This document shows positions 15,832-22,616 of a stretch of DNA of 22,616 nt, in pieces. This DNA is from Candidatus Latescibacterota bacterium. GTDB lineage: Bacteria > Latescibacterota > UBA2968 > UBA8231. The notes under the pieces are model-generated. The model made no database searches. It saw only the letters and a list, made by a program, of their open reading frames with translations, and had not been told where the DNA came from. How positions within the stretch are numbered: the first letter of the stretch is position 1; the number at the start of each line of letters is the position of its first letter. The stretch covers positions 1-22,616 of the forward strand of contig JAJDYK010000340.1 in assembly GCA_022825185.1 (NCBI GenBank), given 5' to 3'. The translations under genes were made by a program, and so were the position numbers.

Positions 15832-17766
15832 TTAGGCGGCCTGTTGGACGATAGCTAGCAGGCCGTCGCCGTATTTTTCGGCTTTGGCCGGGCCGATGCC
15901 GTGTGCCAGCTTGAGTTCTTCGAGGTTGGCGGGCCGCAGCAGGACGATATCGCGGAGCGTGCGGTCGCTGGCGATGACGTAGGGAGGAACCTTTTCGTCG
16001 CGGGCCAGCGTCATGCGGTGATGGCGCAGGGCATCGAAGAGGGCTTGGGCGTTTTCGTCGAGTTCCTCGCCGGAATTGGGGATTTGAGGACGGACGCGCA
16101 CAGTGCGGGCTGCTGGGACCGGGGCCGACTTTGGCGGCAGCAGCAGGCGTGCGGGCCGCTCGGCGTGAATGACTTGGCGTCCTTCCTCCGTGAGGATTAC
16201 GACCGGCCGCTCGCCGCCGGAAAAATCGACCCAACCGGCCGTGACCAGCCGGCGCAAAAGCTGTAAAAGCCACCGTTCAGAATGTTCCTTGAGGATGCCA
16301 AAGGTCGGGGTCCGATCTAGGCCGTCGCGTGCAAGGCGGGCGTCTGTGGTGCCGCGCAGGAGCTTGGCTGCCATTTGGATGCCGTAGCGTCCGTGCAGAC
16401 GGGCGACTGCGCAGAGGGCTTTGCGCACAGTGGTGGTGACTTCCGTGGAGTCGCCCGCCTCGGCATGGGAGAGATTGCGGCAGACGTCGCAGCGGCCGCA
16501 GCCCGAGAGCGTTTCTTCCTCGTCGCCGAAGTAGCACAGGATTGCGTCGTGGCGGCAGGACCCGCCCTCGCTCCAGCGCATCAGTTCCAAAAAGAGATTC
16601 CACTTGTGCTGGACCACTGCTTGGTCGGGAGCGCGGCCGTTGGCATCGCTTTCGATTAGGTGGCGTCGCAACGGCATGTCGCCGGGGGAGACCAGCAGCA
16701 GGCAGTAGGCGTCTTGGCCGTCGCGCCCGGCGCGGCCTACTTCCTGATAGTACGCTTCAATCGAGCTAGGCGGGGCGAGATGGGCGATGGCGCGCACATC
16801 GGCGCGGTCGATGCCCATGCCAAAGGCATTGGTCGCCACCACGATTTGGATTTGGTCTTCGATGAAGGCGCGCTGAACGGCGTCGCGATCTGGCCCCGCC
16901 ATACCCGCGTGATAGGCGTCCACCCGCCAGCCGTCCTCTTTCAGGCGGGCGGCTTCTTCCTCGGTGCTCTTGCGGGTAGGGGCATAGACGATGGCGGTAC
17001 CGGGCCTTTGGTCGGGCGCACCGAGGGCTTCGGCCAGCAGCGCATCAATCCGCTGGCGGCGCTCGGCGGCGCTGTTGATTTCGGCGACTCGCAGCGCGAG
17101 GTTGGGCCGGGCAAAGCCGCGCACTAGCTGTGGGGTGTCGCTCGGCAGCCCGAGGCGTTCGAGGATTTCGTCGCGCACCACTGGCGTGGCCGTGGCGGTG
17201 CAGGCGAGGACCCGACAGTCGGGTAGCTCGCGGACTAGCTCTCCGATCTGCAAGTATTCGGGCCGGAAGTCGTGGCCCCACTCGCTGATGCAGTGGGCCT
17301 CGTCCACGGCAATGAGCGAGCACTTGATCTGGCTCAGGAGAGCGCGGAAGCCGGAGTAGGTCAGCCGCTCGGGCGCGGCATAGACCAGCTTGTACTGGCC
17401 TTGGGCTACCCCGCGCATGCGGCGGCGCAACTCGTCGCCATCGAGGGTTGAGGATAGGTACGTGGCGGCGAGGCCGCGCCGCTGTAGCGCTTGCACTTGA
17501 TCGTGCATCAGGGCAATGAGCGGCGAGACCACTAAGGCCGTGCCTGGCAGAAGGGCGGCGGGTAGCTGGTAGGTCAAGCTCTTGCCGCCGCCGGTGGGGG
17601 CGACCAAAAGCAGGCGACCGGTGGCGAGTAGGGTTTCGATGGCTTCGCGTTGACCGGGCAGAAAGCGCTCAAAGCCGAGCCGAGCCAGCGCGGCGTCGAG
17701 GATGGCTGGGGGCGGCTTGAGGGAGTCGGCGTCGCTAAGAAAGAGGGCGTTTTTATGCTCGGTCAT
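15832..17766 (-). CDS. recQ: ATP-dependent DNA helicase RecQ
   Basis: A 644-residue 3'-to-5' DNA helicase for recombination and replication-fork repair. Motif 0 is GFERFLPGQREAIETLL, Walker A is APTGGGKS (56-63), the DEAH box is at 155-158 in AVDEAHCISEWGHDFRPEY, and motif VI is QEVGRAGRDGQ. The RecQ-C zinc site has C404, C423, C426 and C429, followed by a winged-helix region. An HRDC domain ends the protein (about 566-640, including LKLAHGIGPAKAEKYG). The length fits the standard bacterial RecQ architecture. The ATG at 17766 has no clear Shine-Dalgarno, but a good promoter lies 44 bases upstream. The Gfo/Idh gene follows in the same direction. Confidence 0.95.
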   Translation of the reverse strand: MTEHKNALFLSDADSLKPPPAILDAALARLGFERFLPGQREAIETLLATGRLLLVAPTGGGKSLTYQLPAALLPGTALVVSPLIALMHDQVQALQRRGLAATYLSSTLDGDELRRRMRGVAQGQYKLVYAAPERLTYSGFRALLSQIKCSLIAVDEAHCISEWGHDFRPEYLQIGELVRELPDCRVLACTATATPVVRDEILERLGLPSDTPQLVRGFARPNLALRVAEINSAAERRQRIDALLAEALGAPDQRPGTAIVYAPTRKSTEEEAARLKEDGWRVDAYHAGMAGPDRDAVQRAFIEDQIQIVVATNAFGMGIDRADVRAIAHLAPPSSIEAYYQEVGRAGRDGQDAYCLLLVSPGDMPLRRHLIESDANGRAPDQAVVQHKWNLFLELMRWSEGGSCRHDAILCYFGDEEETLSGCGRCDVCRNLSHAEAGDSTEVTTTVRKALCAVARLHGRYGIQMAAKLLRGTTDARLARDGLDRTPTFGILKEHSERWLLQLLRRLVTAGWVDFSGGERPVVILTEEGRQVIHAERPARLLLPPKSAPVPAARTVRVRPQIPNSGEELDENAQALFDALRHHRMTLARDEKVPPYVIASDRTLRDIVLLRPANLEELKLAHGIGPAKAEKYGDGLLAIVQQAA

Positions 17767-17809
17767 GCGAAAAAACTGGATCGGCGTGGTAGCATCTGAT
17801 GGAGCAGAA

Positions 17810-17837
17810 AATATAAGTCGGTCTAAGACCCTTGCAA
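17810..17837 (-). promoter_or_regulatory. Sigma70-type promoter of recQ with palindromic spacer
   Basis: On the minus strand TTGCAA (17837-17832) is followed after 16 bases by TATATT (17815-17810), 43 bases before the recQ ATG. The -35 matches consensus at 4 of 6 positions and the -10 at 5 of 6. The spacer contains the inverted repeat GGTCTTAGACC (17820-17830), a possible operator. It does not look like a LexA box. The rest of 17838-18005 shows nothing I can name. Confidence 0.5.
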
Positions 17838-18005
17838 TTGGCGTATCAGTGTTTTACCAATCAGAAACAAACGCGTACGGCAGCTCTAAAAGCAACAAGC
17901 CGCTGCAAATAAATGACTTTAGAAGCGTTCTATGCTAGTGCCGACACCGATACCTCTGCGTACCTTGCCGTCTTCCATTTAGGACCGCTTCCGGGCAACT
18001 CCCTC

Positions 18006-18662
18006 TCATTCTCCACTAGCGCCGAACAGGTCGAACAAGTCGCCGAAGCTCAGGGCCGAGTTGACCGTGATGGAGAAGGTCAACGTGGTGACTTCTCCTG
18101 TGCTGTCCTCCGCCGTGTAGGTAATCTCGACGGCTCCATCGGTGGCGGTTTCGGGTGTGCCCGAAATCGTCCGCGTGGCCGGGTCAAACGACAGGCCCGC
18201 AGGGAGCCCCTGCACGCGATAGGTTATCTCTCCCTCACCACCCGTAGCTTCCGGCAGTACCAAATCGCTAATCGCCGAACCAGCGGTATATGCTTGGTCT
18301 TCGACCTCTCTGGCAAAACCGAAGGCCATCTCGTCGTCGCCATCGGAATCGCCCTCCGGTGGCGTCGCGCCGTCGTCGTCCGTAATCGTACCCGTCGCCT
18401 CGGCCAGCAGTGCGCGGGTGGACGGATGGGTAATTCTCACCGCGAAGGTCTCGTTCGGCTCGGCTTGCTCGTCGGAGCGGATTCGGACGGTGAACGTGGC
18501 GGTGCTTTGATTGGCCCCGAAGTGGAGCGTTCCTGTGGCGGCTTCGTAGTCCTGACCGGCCGTAGCGGTCTGGGACGCCGTGGTGTATTTCACGGTGGTC
18601 GGGGCTGTAGGGGTCGGCTCCAGCCGCACGGTGAAGGTCATTCGGCCGCGCTCGGCCACCAC
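18006..18662 (-). pseudogene. Out-of-frame C-terminal part of the metzincin gene: Calx-beta and putative Ig domains
   Basis: This frame opens with GTG at 18662 directly into the middle of a Calx-beta domain (VVAERGRMTFTVRLEP, then TATAGQDYEAATGTLHF, ending GTITDDDG). It continues with a putative Ig domain (LPEATGGEGEITYRVQGLP, then LSFDPATRTISGTP). It has no ribosome binding site and no signal peptide. The first strand of the Calx-beta domain (SLSVTIDDVT) sits immediately upstream in the other frame, so this is the displaced 3' part of the protease gene and not a separate gene. Removing one base near 18663 joins the two into a protein of about 757 residues. Confidence 0.8.
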
Positions 18663-20280
18663 TGGTAACGTCGTCGATCGTCACGGACAGGGAGTCCGGT
18701 TCCGGGTCTTCTTGGCTGTCGCTGGCTGGCTCGCCGGCCGTGGCAGTAAAGGTGATGGGTTCAAGCCCCTCAACGGTAGCCTTAACGGTGTTCGTCCCCG
18801 GCTCGCTGCCCAGCGTCAGTGTGCTTCTGGCTCGACCGTTGGTATCGGTGGTGGCGGTGGTGACCGACAGCGTCCCCCCACCGGCCGTGACCGAAAAGGA
18901 CACGACCGCTCCGGCGATTGCCGCATCATCCGCATCTAACACCGACACGACCAATGGCTCGTCCAGTTGGGTGCTGGCCGGGCCTTCTTGGTTGTCGCCG
19001 GAGACCTTGGCGAGACTATGGGGCACTGCCGGCTCAGCCTCGACCGCGAAAAGTTCAAACAGCAACTCGCTCACGTTCCCATCCGTATCAACCGCCCGGA
19101 CTTCCAGCAAATGGGGCCACTCGTACTTGTACTCGGGAAGACTCGATACGACTCTGAAAGGCTCGGCATACATCGGCGACCCGTCATAATCAAAATCAAC
19201 GACAGTATTTCGCTCACCGTCGAATGAACGATATTCCCTCAAGGTCACGTAGTCATGAAATGACACTTGGTGAAGTCCTTCTGCATCGCCGACTTTGAGT
19301 TGGACGGAGATGCTTTTTGAGCCGGCCGGGTATGAAGTAGGGATGACGGGGATGCCGTTGACAATCTCCCAAGTTGGGCTGCTGAACTCGGTCGGCGAAA
19401 TGAGTTTGATGGTGGGTGGGGAAGATTCTTTACCCGGGAAACGTGGTGGAGGAGGTCTATTATTATCACTTTTATCAAATTCTGCAGCGGACGGAGGATA
19501 ATTTTCAATCGGGATAGCGTCATTGAAGTAGGGATGTACGGACAGAAATTCGGCAGCGTACGCGCTGATTCGATCCGAGCCACTTGCATTCGAGAATTGG
19601 CTCGGCCCACCGTAGGACATGATGTACGCGCCATCCCGGAAGTCGTGTTCAAGGCCGAAGGCGTGTCCCAATTCATGGGCCAAGGTGTTCCAAGCCGAAA
19701 AATCGTAATTCATACGAAAATTCACCTCGCCGCTCTTTTTTGAAGACCGGCCTCCAGTGACACCGCCGTCTATGTTAGAAACGTCACTATAAACGACATA
19801 AACGTTCTCGTAAAAATCAAACGTCTGTTCAAGCTCTGGAAAATGCCGGTATTGAAAGACTTCCTCTCCACCTATCGTATCGAAATAGTGGCTCGCAGGG
19901 TGTTGTGCATCCACGCGATGCACCAGCGGCTCGCCCTGTGCATCGGTTTCAATGCGGAAGGTCGTGTTGCCGTAACCGTGCGCCTGCATCTGCTCGGCAA
20001 AGAAGGCTTGAGCCTTGCGAATATCATCCTTGATCCGCGGAATGGCGGCGGCGCGATACGGCCGATCATTTGGCAAAAAGTAGATCAGACGCACGGTGCG
20101 CGGTGGGCCCACATTCAGAGCCGCCACGCCAGCCGCCTTGGCCGCCGGGCGAGGGTGATCGCTGGTAGTCGTCGAAGGCGCAGAAATGTACGCTGTCGGC
20201 GGGGACGACGCATGGGCCACTAGCGGCGAGAGAACAAGGCCGAGAACGGCGATGAATGCTGAAAGCTGAAATGATTGCAA
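18268..20280 (-). CDS. Secreted metzincin metalloprotease with Ig-like and Big domains, frameshifted
   Basis: An exported zinc protease. A signal peptide (about 1-24, ending VAHA) precedes a catalytic domain with HELGHAFGLEHD (zinc ligands H202, H206 and H212) and the Met-turn IMSY (220-223), which is the metzincin signature. Then come an Ig-like region (about 285-420), a bacterial Big_1-like domain (about 425-520: LVVSVLDADDAAIAGAVVSF, GGGTLS, TDTNGRA) and the first strand of a Calx-beta domain. At residue 539, near 18663, the frame is lost: the remaining residues to 18268 are arginine-rich nonsense, while the true continuation is in another frame. The start is the TTG at 20280, set by AGGAGG at 20288-20293. 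It is third in a leftward secreted-protein cluster. An assembly error is possible. Confidence 0.8.
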   Translation of the reverse strand: MQSFQLSAFIAVLGLVLSPLVAHASSPPTAYISAPSTTTSDHPRPAAKAAGVAALNVGPPRTVRLIYFLPNDRPYRAAAIPRIKDDIRKAQAFFAEQMQAHGYGNTTFRIETDAQGEPLVHRVDAQHPASHYFDTIGGEEVFQYRHFPELEQTFDFYENVYVVYSDVSNIDGGVTGGRSSKKSGEVNFRMNYDFSAWNTLAHELGHAFGLEHDFRDGAYIMSYGGPSQFSNASGSDRISAYAAEFLSVHPYFNDAIPIENYPPSAAEFDKSDNNRPPPPRFPGKESSPPTIKLISPTEFSSPTWEIVNGIPVIPTSYPAGSKSISVQLKVGDAEGLHQVSFHDYVTLREYRSFDGERNTVVDFDYDGSPMYAEPFRVVSSLPEYKYEWPHLLEVRAVDTDGNVSELLFELFAVEAEPAVPHSLAKVSGDNQEGPASTQLDEPLVVSVLDADDAAIAGAVVSFSVTAGGGTLSVTTATTDTNGRARSTLTLGSEPGTNTVKATVEGLEPITFTATAGEPASDSQEDPEPDSLSVTIDDVTSGGRARPNDLHRAAGADPYSPDHREIHHGVPDRYGRSGLRSRHRNAPLRGQSKHRHVHRPNPLRRASRAERDLRGENYPSVHPRTAGRGDGYDYGRRRRDATGGRFRWRRRDGLRFCQRGRRPSIYRWFGD

Positions 20281-20287
20281 TACGCTT

Positions 20288-20293
20288 CCTCCT
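20288..20293 (-). promoter_or_regulatory. Ribosome binding site fixing a TTG start
   Basis: AGGAGG on the minus strand, seven bases before TTG at 20280-20278. It shows that the protease starts at this TTG and not at the TTG at 20307, which precedes the site. Confidence 0.7.
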
Positions 20294-20300
20294 TGTTCAT

Positions 20301-20343
20301 GCAGCAAAGGGATACGGCATTTGCGTCCGTATCCCTTTGCTGC
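20301..20343. repeat. Perfect 17-bp inverted repeat (strong hairpin)
   Basis: GCAGCAAAGGGATACGG (20301-20317) and its exact reverse complement (20327-20343) flank a nine-base loop. It lies between the end of the small secreted-protein gene (20378) and the ribosome binding site of the protease gene. No T-tract follows on the minus strand, so it may be a factor-dependent terminator, an RNA processing or stability element, or a repeat family member. No second copy is seen in this window. Confidence 0.85.
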
Positions 20344-20377
20344 AAGGATGCCAGTATGCTTGAAGCGGCCGCTTAGG

Positions 20378-21109
20378 TCAGTGCGCCGCTCTCGATTTGA
20401 GGAATCCCCAAGTGACGGCCTCGACGGCCGTCTCGTCCTCTGCCTCGGGATCGCCGGCTACTACTAGGGCATTTCCACTTGTGGTGTTTCCACTTGAGTA
20501 TTTTCCTAGGGATCCCTCGATCTCGATATCCACAACCCATCGGTACTCGCCCGGCGTTGCGGGGAGCAGGCCGCCGCAGATTTGACCGCTCCGCTTTGTG
20601 CCTTCCACGTCAACCCATTCAGAGCCCTCTTCGCGCATCTGCCACAAGGAGCGGTCGACAGAATAGGTCAGGTTTACCGCTGTTCCAGGAAGTGTGTCAA
20701 GCTTATAGGCAGTTCCGCTTTTATGGAATTCATAATCGCCACCTACTGATCTGTTCGCACCAATACATACGTTGCCCCTGCACAAGAGCCCATCGCGTCG
20801 GTGAACGAGAAGGAAGGAGGTCGTGCCGTCATCGTAGGCACAAAGTTCGCCCGGCTCCATAGTCGTGCCCACGCGACACGTCTTTATAAACTCAAAGCAG
20901 CCTCCTTCGGGATCAGTCCTGAATTCGGGACCAACAAGGAGTGAGCCATTTCCGTCTGGATTCCATTGGACACCGTAAATCGTCTCCTCTACCGTCACGG
21001 CGATTGCTCCATCCTCGGTTACTTGAATCCAGTCAACCGGCGTGTATTCATCCGCGAAAGCGGCGGACGCCAGCGCTAGGGTAAGAAGGGACAAAACGAT
21101 TGCCTTCAT
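20378..21109 (-). CDS. Secreted cysteine-containing protein of unknown function
   Basis: A 243-residue protein that I do not recognise. It begins with a clear Sec signal peptide (MKAIVLSLLTLALASAAFA, cleavage before DEYTP). The mature part contains six cysteines (in GGCFEF, KTCRVG, ELCAYD, GLLCRGNVC and GQICGG), suggesting disulfides outside the cytoplasm, and looks beta-rich with many Gly, Thr and Val residues. A C-terminal segment GEYRWVVDIEIEGS resembles an Ig-like strand pair. The ATG at 21109 is set by GGAGA and follows the stop of the LRR gene by a single base, so the two are coupled. The open frame extends 70 codons further upstream, but that part is antisense-like and lacks a signal sequence. 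Confidence 0.8.
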   Translation of the reverse strand: MKAIVLSLLTLALASAAFADEYTPVDWIQVTEDGAIAVTVEETIYGVQWNPDGNGSLLVGPEFRTDPEGGCFEFIKTCRVGTTMEPGELCAYDDGTTSFLLVHRRDGLLCRGNVCIGANRSVGGDYEFHKSGTAYKLDTLPGTAVNLTYSVDRSLWQMREEGSEWVDVEGTKRSGQICGGLLPATPGEYRWVVDIEIEGSLGKYSSGNTTSGNALVVAGDPEAEDETAVEAVTWGFLKSRAAH

Positions 21110-21110
21110 G

Positions 21111-22502
21111 TTACTTCTCCTTTTTTGGAGTGTTAGATGGACCATCGCGATGATGATAATGATCGACGATGGGTGGTGGTGTGCCGTATGAACTCGGCAC
21201 CAGCCTCTTGGCGGCACCTTGGCGTTTGAGACTCGACAGGCCGTCCATAGTGAGCGTAGCCCGGCCGCCGGTTGCTTCGTAGAAGTTGTAAAACTCGTCG
21301 TCTTGATCGTAACCAGCATAGCTCATCGAGGCTACATCTTCGCTCAGATTGTCCAGCACCCTTGTGTCCGCAGGGTAGTCCTCACTTATTAACAGAATAA
21401 CGGCTGCACGAAAATTCTTCTGCGATTGCGTGTGATTGGGAACGCGGGGGCCATGCTCGGCGATAATGTCCTCAATCGTATGTGTCCTAGCCTGATGTGT
21501 GATGAAAGACTCATTATCCCAATAGCCGTCTTCGCCGACCACTCCTATACATTCCTCACCCGCAACCCAGAGATCCGGGACTTCCTCGGGGGGTATCAAT
21601 CCCGCAAGGTACAATTCAATAGGACTGTAGGGTATGAGGTTGCTTGCCCAGCCTCCGTTAGAGAAGCCATCGTAGCCCGGTACACTGCCGTTGGCACTGT
21701 ACCGGCCGTTTCCGTGATCCACGAGGGTGGCGATGTCAAAACCACCAAGGATACCGTTGGCGCTGTTCCATGTCCAATGGGGCGTAGGATTGATGATGAA
21801 GTTTGCCCAGCGATGCATCAATTCGTGCAGGAATGGCCCACTATACACTGGGGTATGGGGGGGAGCGGGAGCGGGACTACCATCATCAAGGAACCCGCGC
21901 TGCCCAATTTCTAAAGGGATGTCGTTCATAACTTCCGAGAATTCAATCACACCCTGAAGTTTCTGCGCGGACCCATACTCAGAGGTAAAATAAGTCCCCA
22001 TGCCGATTCCTTTTAAGTCGTTATACACAAAATTATAGCGACCGTAGAAATACCATCCATCCTGATCCTTTTGGTAATAGTTCAAATTTGGAATGAAGAT
22101 CAAGAAATCGAACTGATCGCTAAAATACTCGTATAAGTGCGCCGAGTAGTCTGCCAGTGGCAAATTGCCAGCGGCGAGGTTTTCGGCGATGGGTAAGACA
22201 AACACGTTATCATTGTATATTTGTTGTGAAGATACAATTGTGGAAAATTCAACTGGGATTCCCATATTTCGGAGTGCTGGAATATGTGTGTTTATGGATT
22301 CGCGGCTGAGGGGGTTTGCATAGAGCTGAACTGCGTTTGGACCGACACCGTAGCGGTCGGGTGCCATGATTTTCAGCAGAGGTGATATATCAGAGATATT
22401 GTTTCCGCTAAAATCAGCCGTTCTTAGCTGCAAGCCGACCAGTGGTGACAAATCAGAGATTTTAGTTCTACTAAGATTCTTGAATTCAACTTGTAAGTGC
22501 AA
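21111..22502 (-). CDS. LRR protein with HELMH (zinc-protease-like) domain, 5' end lost
   Basis: 463 codons from a TTG at 22502. Residues 1-45 are leucine-rich repeats (TKISDLSPL, NNISDISPL), and residues 57-86 form the frequent capping unit with YANPLSRESINTHIPALRNMGIPV. The rest is a large domain with YGRYNFVYNDLKGIGMG, YGSAQKLQGVIEF and GPFLHELMHRWANFI. HELMH (226-230) fits a HExxH zinc-binding site, with H242 a possible further ligand. I know this type only as an uncharacterised LRR-linked family. There is no signal peptide and no ribosome binding site; the LRR pattern breaks exactly at the start, and a stop (22557-22559) closes the frame upstream. The original 5' part is therefore missing, probably through the adjacent insertion. 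The stop is one base from the next ATG. Confidence 0.75.
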   Translation of the reverse strand: MHLQVEFKNLSRTKISDLSPLVGLQLRTADFSGNNISDISPLLKIMAPDRYGVGPNAVQLYANPLSRESINTHIPALRNMGIPVEFSTIVSSQQIYNDNVFVLPIAENLAAGNLPLADYSAHLYEYFSDQFDFLIFIPNLNYYQKDQDGWYFYGRYNFVYNDLKGIGMGTYFTSEYGSAQKLQGVIEFSEVMNDIPLEIGQRGFLDDGSPAPAPPHTPVYSGPFLHELMHRWANFIINPTPHWTWNSANGILGGFDIATLVDHGNGRYSANGSVPGYDGFSNGGWASNLIPYSPIELYLAGLIPPEEVPDLWVAGEECIGVVGEDGYWDNESFITHQARTHTIEDIIAEHGPRVPNHTQSQKNFRAAVILLISEDYPADTRVLDNLSEDVASMSYAGYDQDDEFYNFYEATGGRATLTMDGLSSLKRQGAAKRLVPSSYGTPPPIVDHYHHRDGPSNTPKKEK

Positions 22503-22616
22503 TCTTTTGGGTAGCTGGCATAGAAAAGGCCAACTGGTATATTTTCCCTGGCCATTTCAAACGCAGCTCCCGACGGAGGCGCTTATGGGAACGTATCACC
22601 AGTTGACCGAGCATCA
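22503..22616 (+). mobile_element. Left end of a probable IS30-family insertion (partial)
   Basis: The LRR coding pattern of the leftward gene ends at about 22503, and a rightward transposase-like start follows within 85 bases. The element's right end, terminal inverted repeats and target duplication lie outside the window, so the boundary is approximate and the call rests on the transposase N-terminus and the broken host gene. Confidence 0.4.
22585..22616 (+). CDS. Start of a probable IS30-family transposase (partial)
   Basis: Only ten codons are present, reading MGTYHQLTEH from the ATG at 22585 and running off the right edge. The consensus ribosome binding site GGAGG at 22575-22579 sits five bases upstream, so this is a genuine translation start. 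A short '(M)xxYxQLTxxER' opening is the common N-terminus of IS30-family transposases, just ahead of their helix-turn-helix. The family call is inference from very few residues. The position against the beheaded LRR gene supports it. Confidence 0.5.
   Translation, partial: MGTYHQLTEH

Noticed and set aside
15809..16273. N-terminal extension of the Gfo/Idh protein by about 155 residues
   Set aside because: The extension is Arg/Pro/Ala-rich antisense of recQ. The ATG at 15808 has a ribosome binding site and starts directly at the Rossmann motif.
18268..18660. Arginine-rich tail of the metzincin ORF as a genuine C-terminus
   Set aside because: The same DNA in the other frame encodes a well-formed Calx-beta domain continuous with the upstream strand, so the tail is a frameshift product.
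17913..18668. Rightward 251-codon ORF over the Calx-beta region
   Set aside because: It is a shadow of the leftward Calx-beta/Ig coding sequence, which has clear domain motifs.
18640..18680. Programmed ribosomal frameshift in the protease gene
   Set aside because: There is no slippery heptamer and no clear downstream structure at the shift point. A mutation or sequence error is simpler.
21110..21319. 70-residue extension of the small secreted protein
   Set aside because: The internal ATG at 21109 has a ribosome binding site and opens a perfect signal peptide. The extension is antisense-like and overlaps the coding sequence of the LRR gene.
1..22616. CRISPR arrays, tRNA or rRNA genes
   Set aside because: I saw no regularly spaced repeats, no cloverleaf-forming segments and no conserved rRNA stretches by eye. 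A tRNA scan could still find one missed.

Overview
The window is GC-rich, gene-dense bacterial DNA. There is no rRNA, tRNA or CRISPR array that I can see, and no gene-free stretch reaches 300 bases (the longest are 17767-18005 and 589-809). The gene content is several phytanoyl-CoA-dioxygenase-like (PhyH) oxygenases, an SSS-type symporter, Gfo/Idh oxidoreductase, CBM9-like and TlpA/TPR proteins, and large secreted proteins built from metzincin, Big, Calx-beta and LRR modules. This profile resembles uncultivated Poribacteria or Latescibacterota-type lineages. That placement is inference from family content only.

Layout. On the left edge a leftward partial ORF (<1-588, tentatively PcfJ-like) diverges from a rightward Na+:solute symporter (810-2570). 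A two-gene toxin-antitoxin-type pair follows (2688-3784: MerR-HTH/DUF433 antitoxin, then PIN-like toxin, joined by a 4-base overlap). A leftward operon (6059 to 3867) encodes a cupin, a GNAT acetyltransferase and a CBM9-like protein. From 6215 to 11451 genes run rightward: PhyH-1, an opine-dehydrogenase-family enzyme, a secreted TPR-thioredoxin protein and the EctD-like PhyH-2. A degenerate second copy of the end of PhyH-1 lies just after the opine dehydrogenase gene, so this block has been rearranged.

From 11485 to 17766 all genes are leftward: an operon amt - PhyH-3 - SDR epimerase/reductase (14659 to 11485), and recQ followed by a Gfo/Idh/MocA oxidoreductase (17766 to 14837). recQ has a readable promoter with a small palindrome in its spacer.

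The right end (18006-22502) is a leftward cluster for exported proteins: an LRR/HELMH-motif protein missing its 5' end, a cysteine-containing secreted protein of unknown function, and a large metzincin protease with Ig-like, Big, Calx-beta and putative-Ig domains. The cluster appears to be decaying. The protease gene has a one-base frameshift at about 18663. The LRR gene stops making sense at about 22503, where a rightward gene begins just inside the window edge whose first ten residues and strong ribosome binding site look like an IS30-family transposase. The simplest reading is an IS insertion that beheaded the LRR gene.

How the genes may work together: the dioxygenase, opine dehydrogenase, cupin and symporter genes suggest uptake and oxidative modification of small organic or nitrogenous compounds, but no substrate can be assigned from sequence. 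The best candidates for something new are the PhyH/opine dehydrogenase/TPR-TlpA block and the LRR-HELMH protease-like family.
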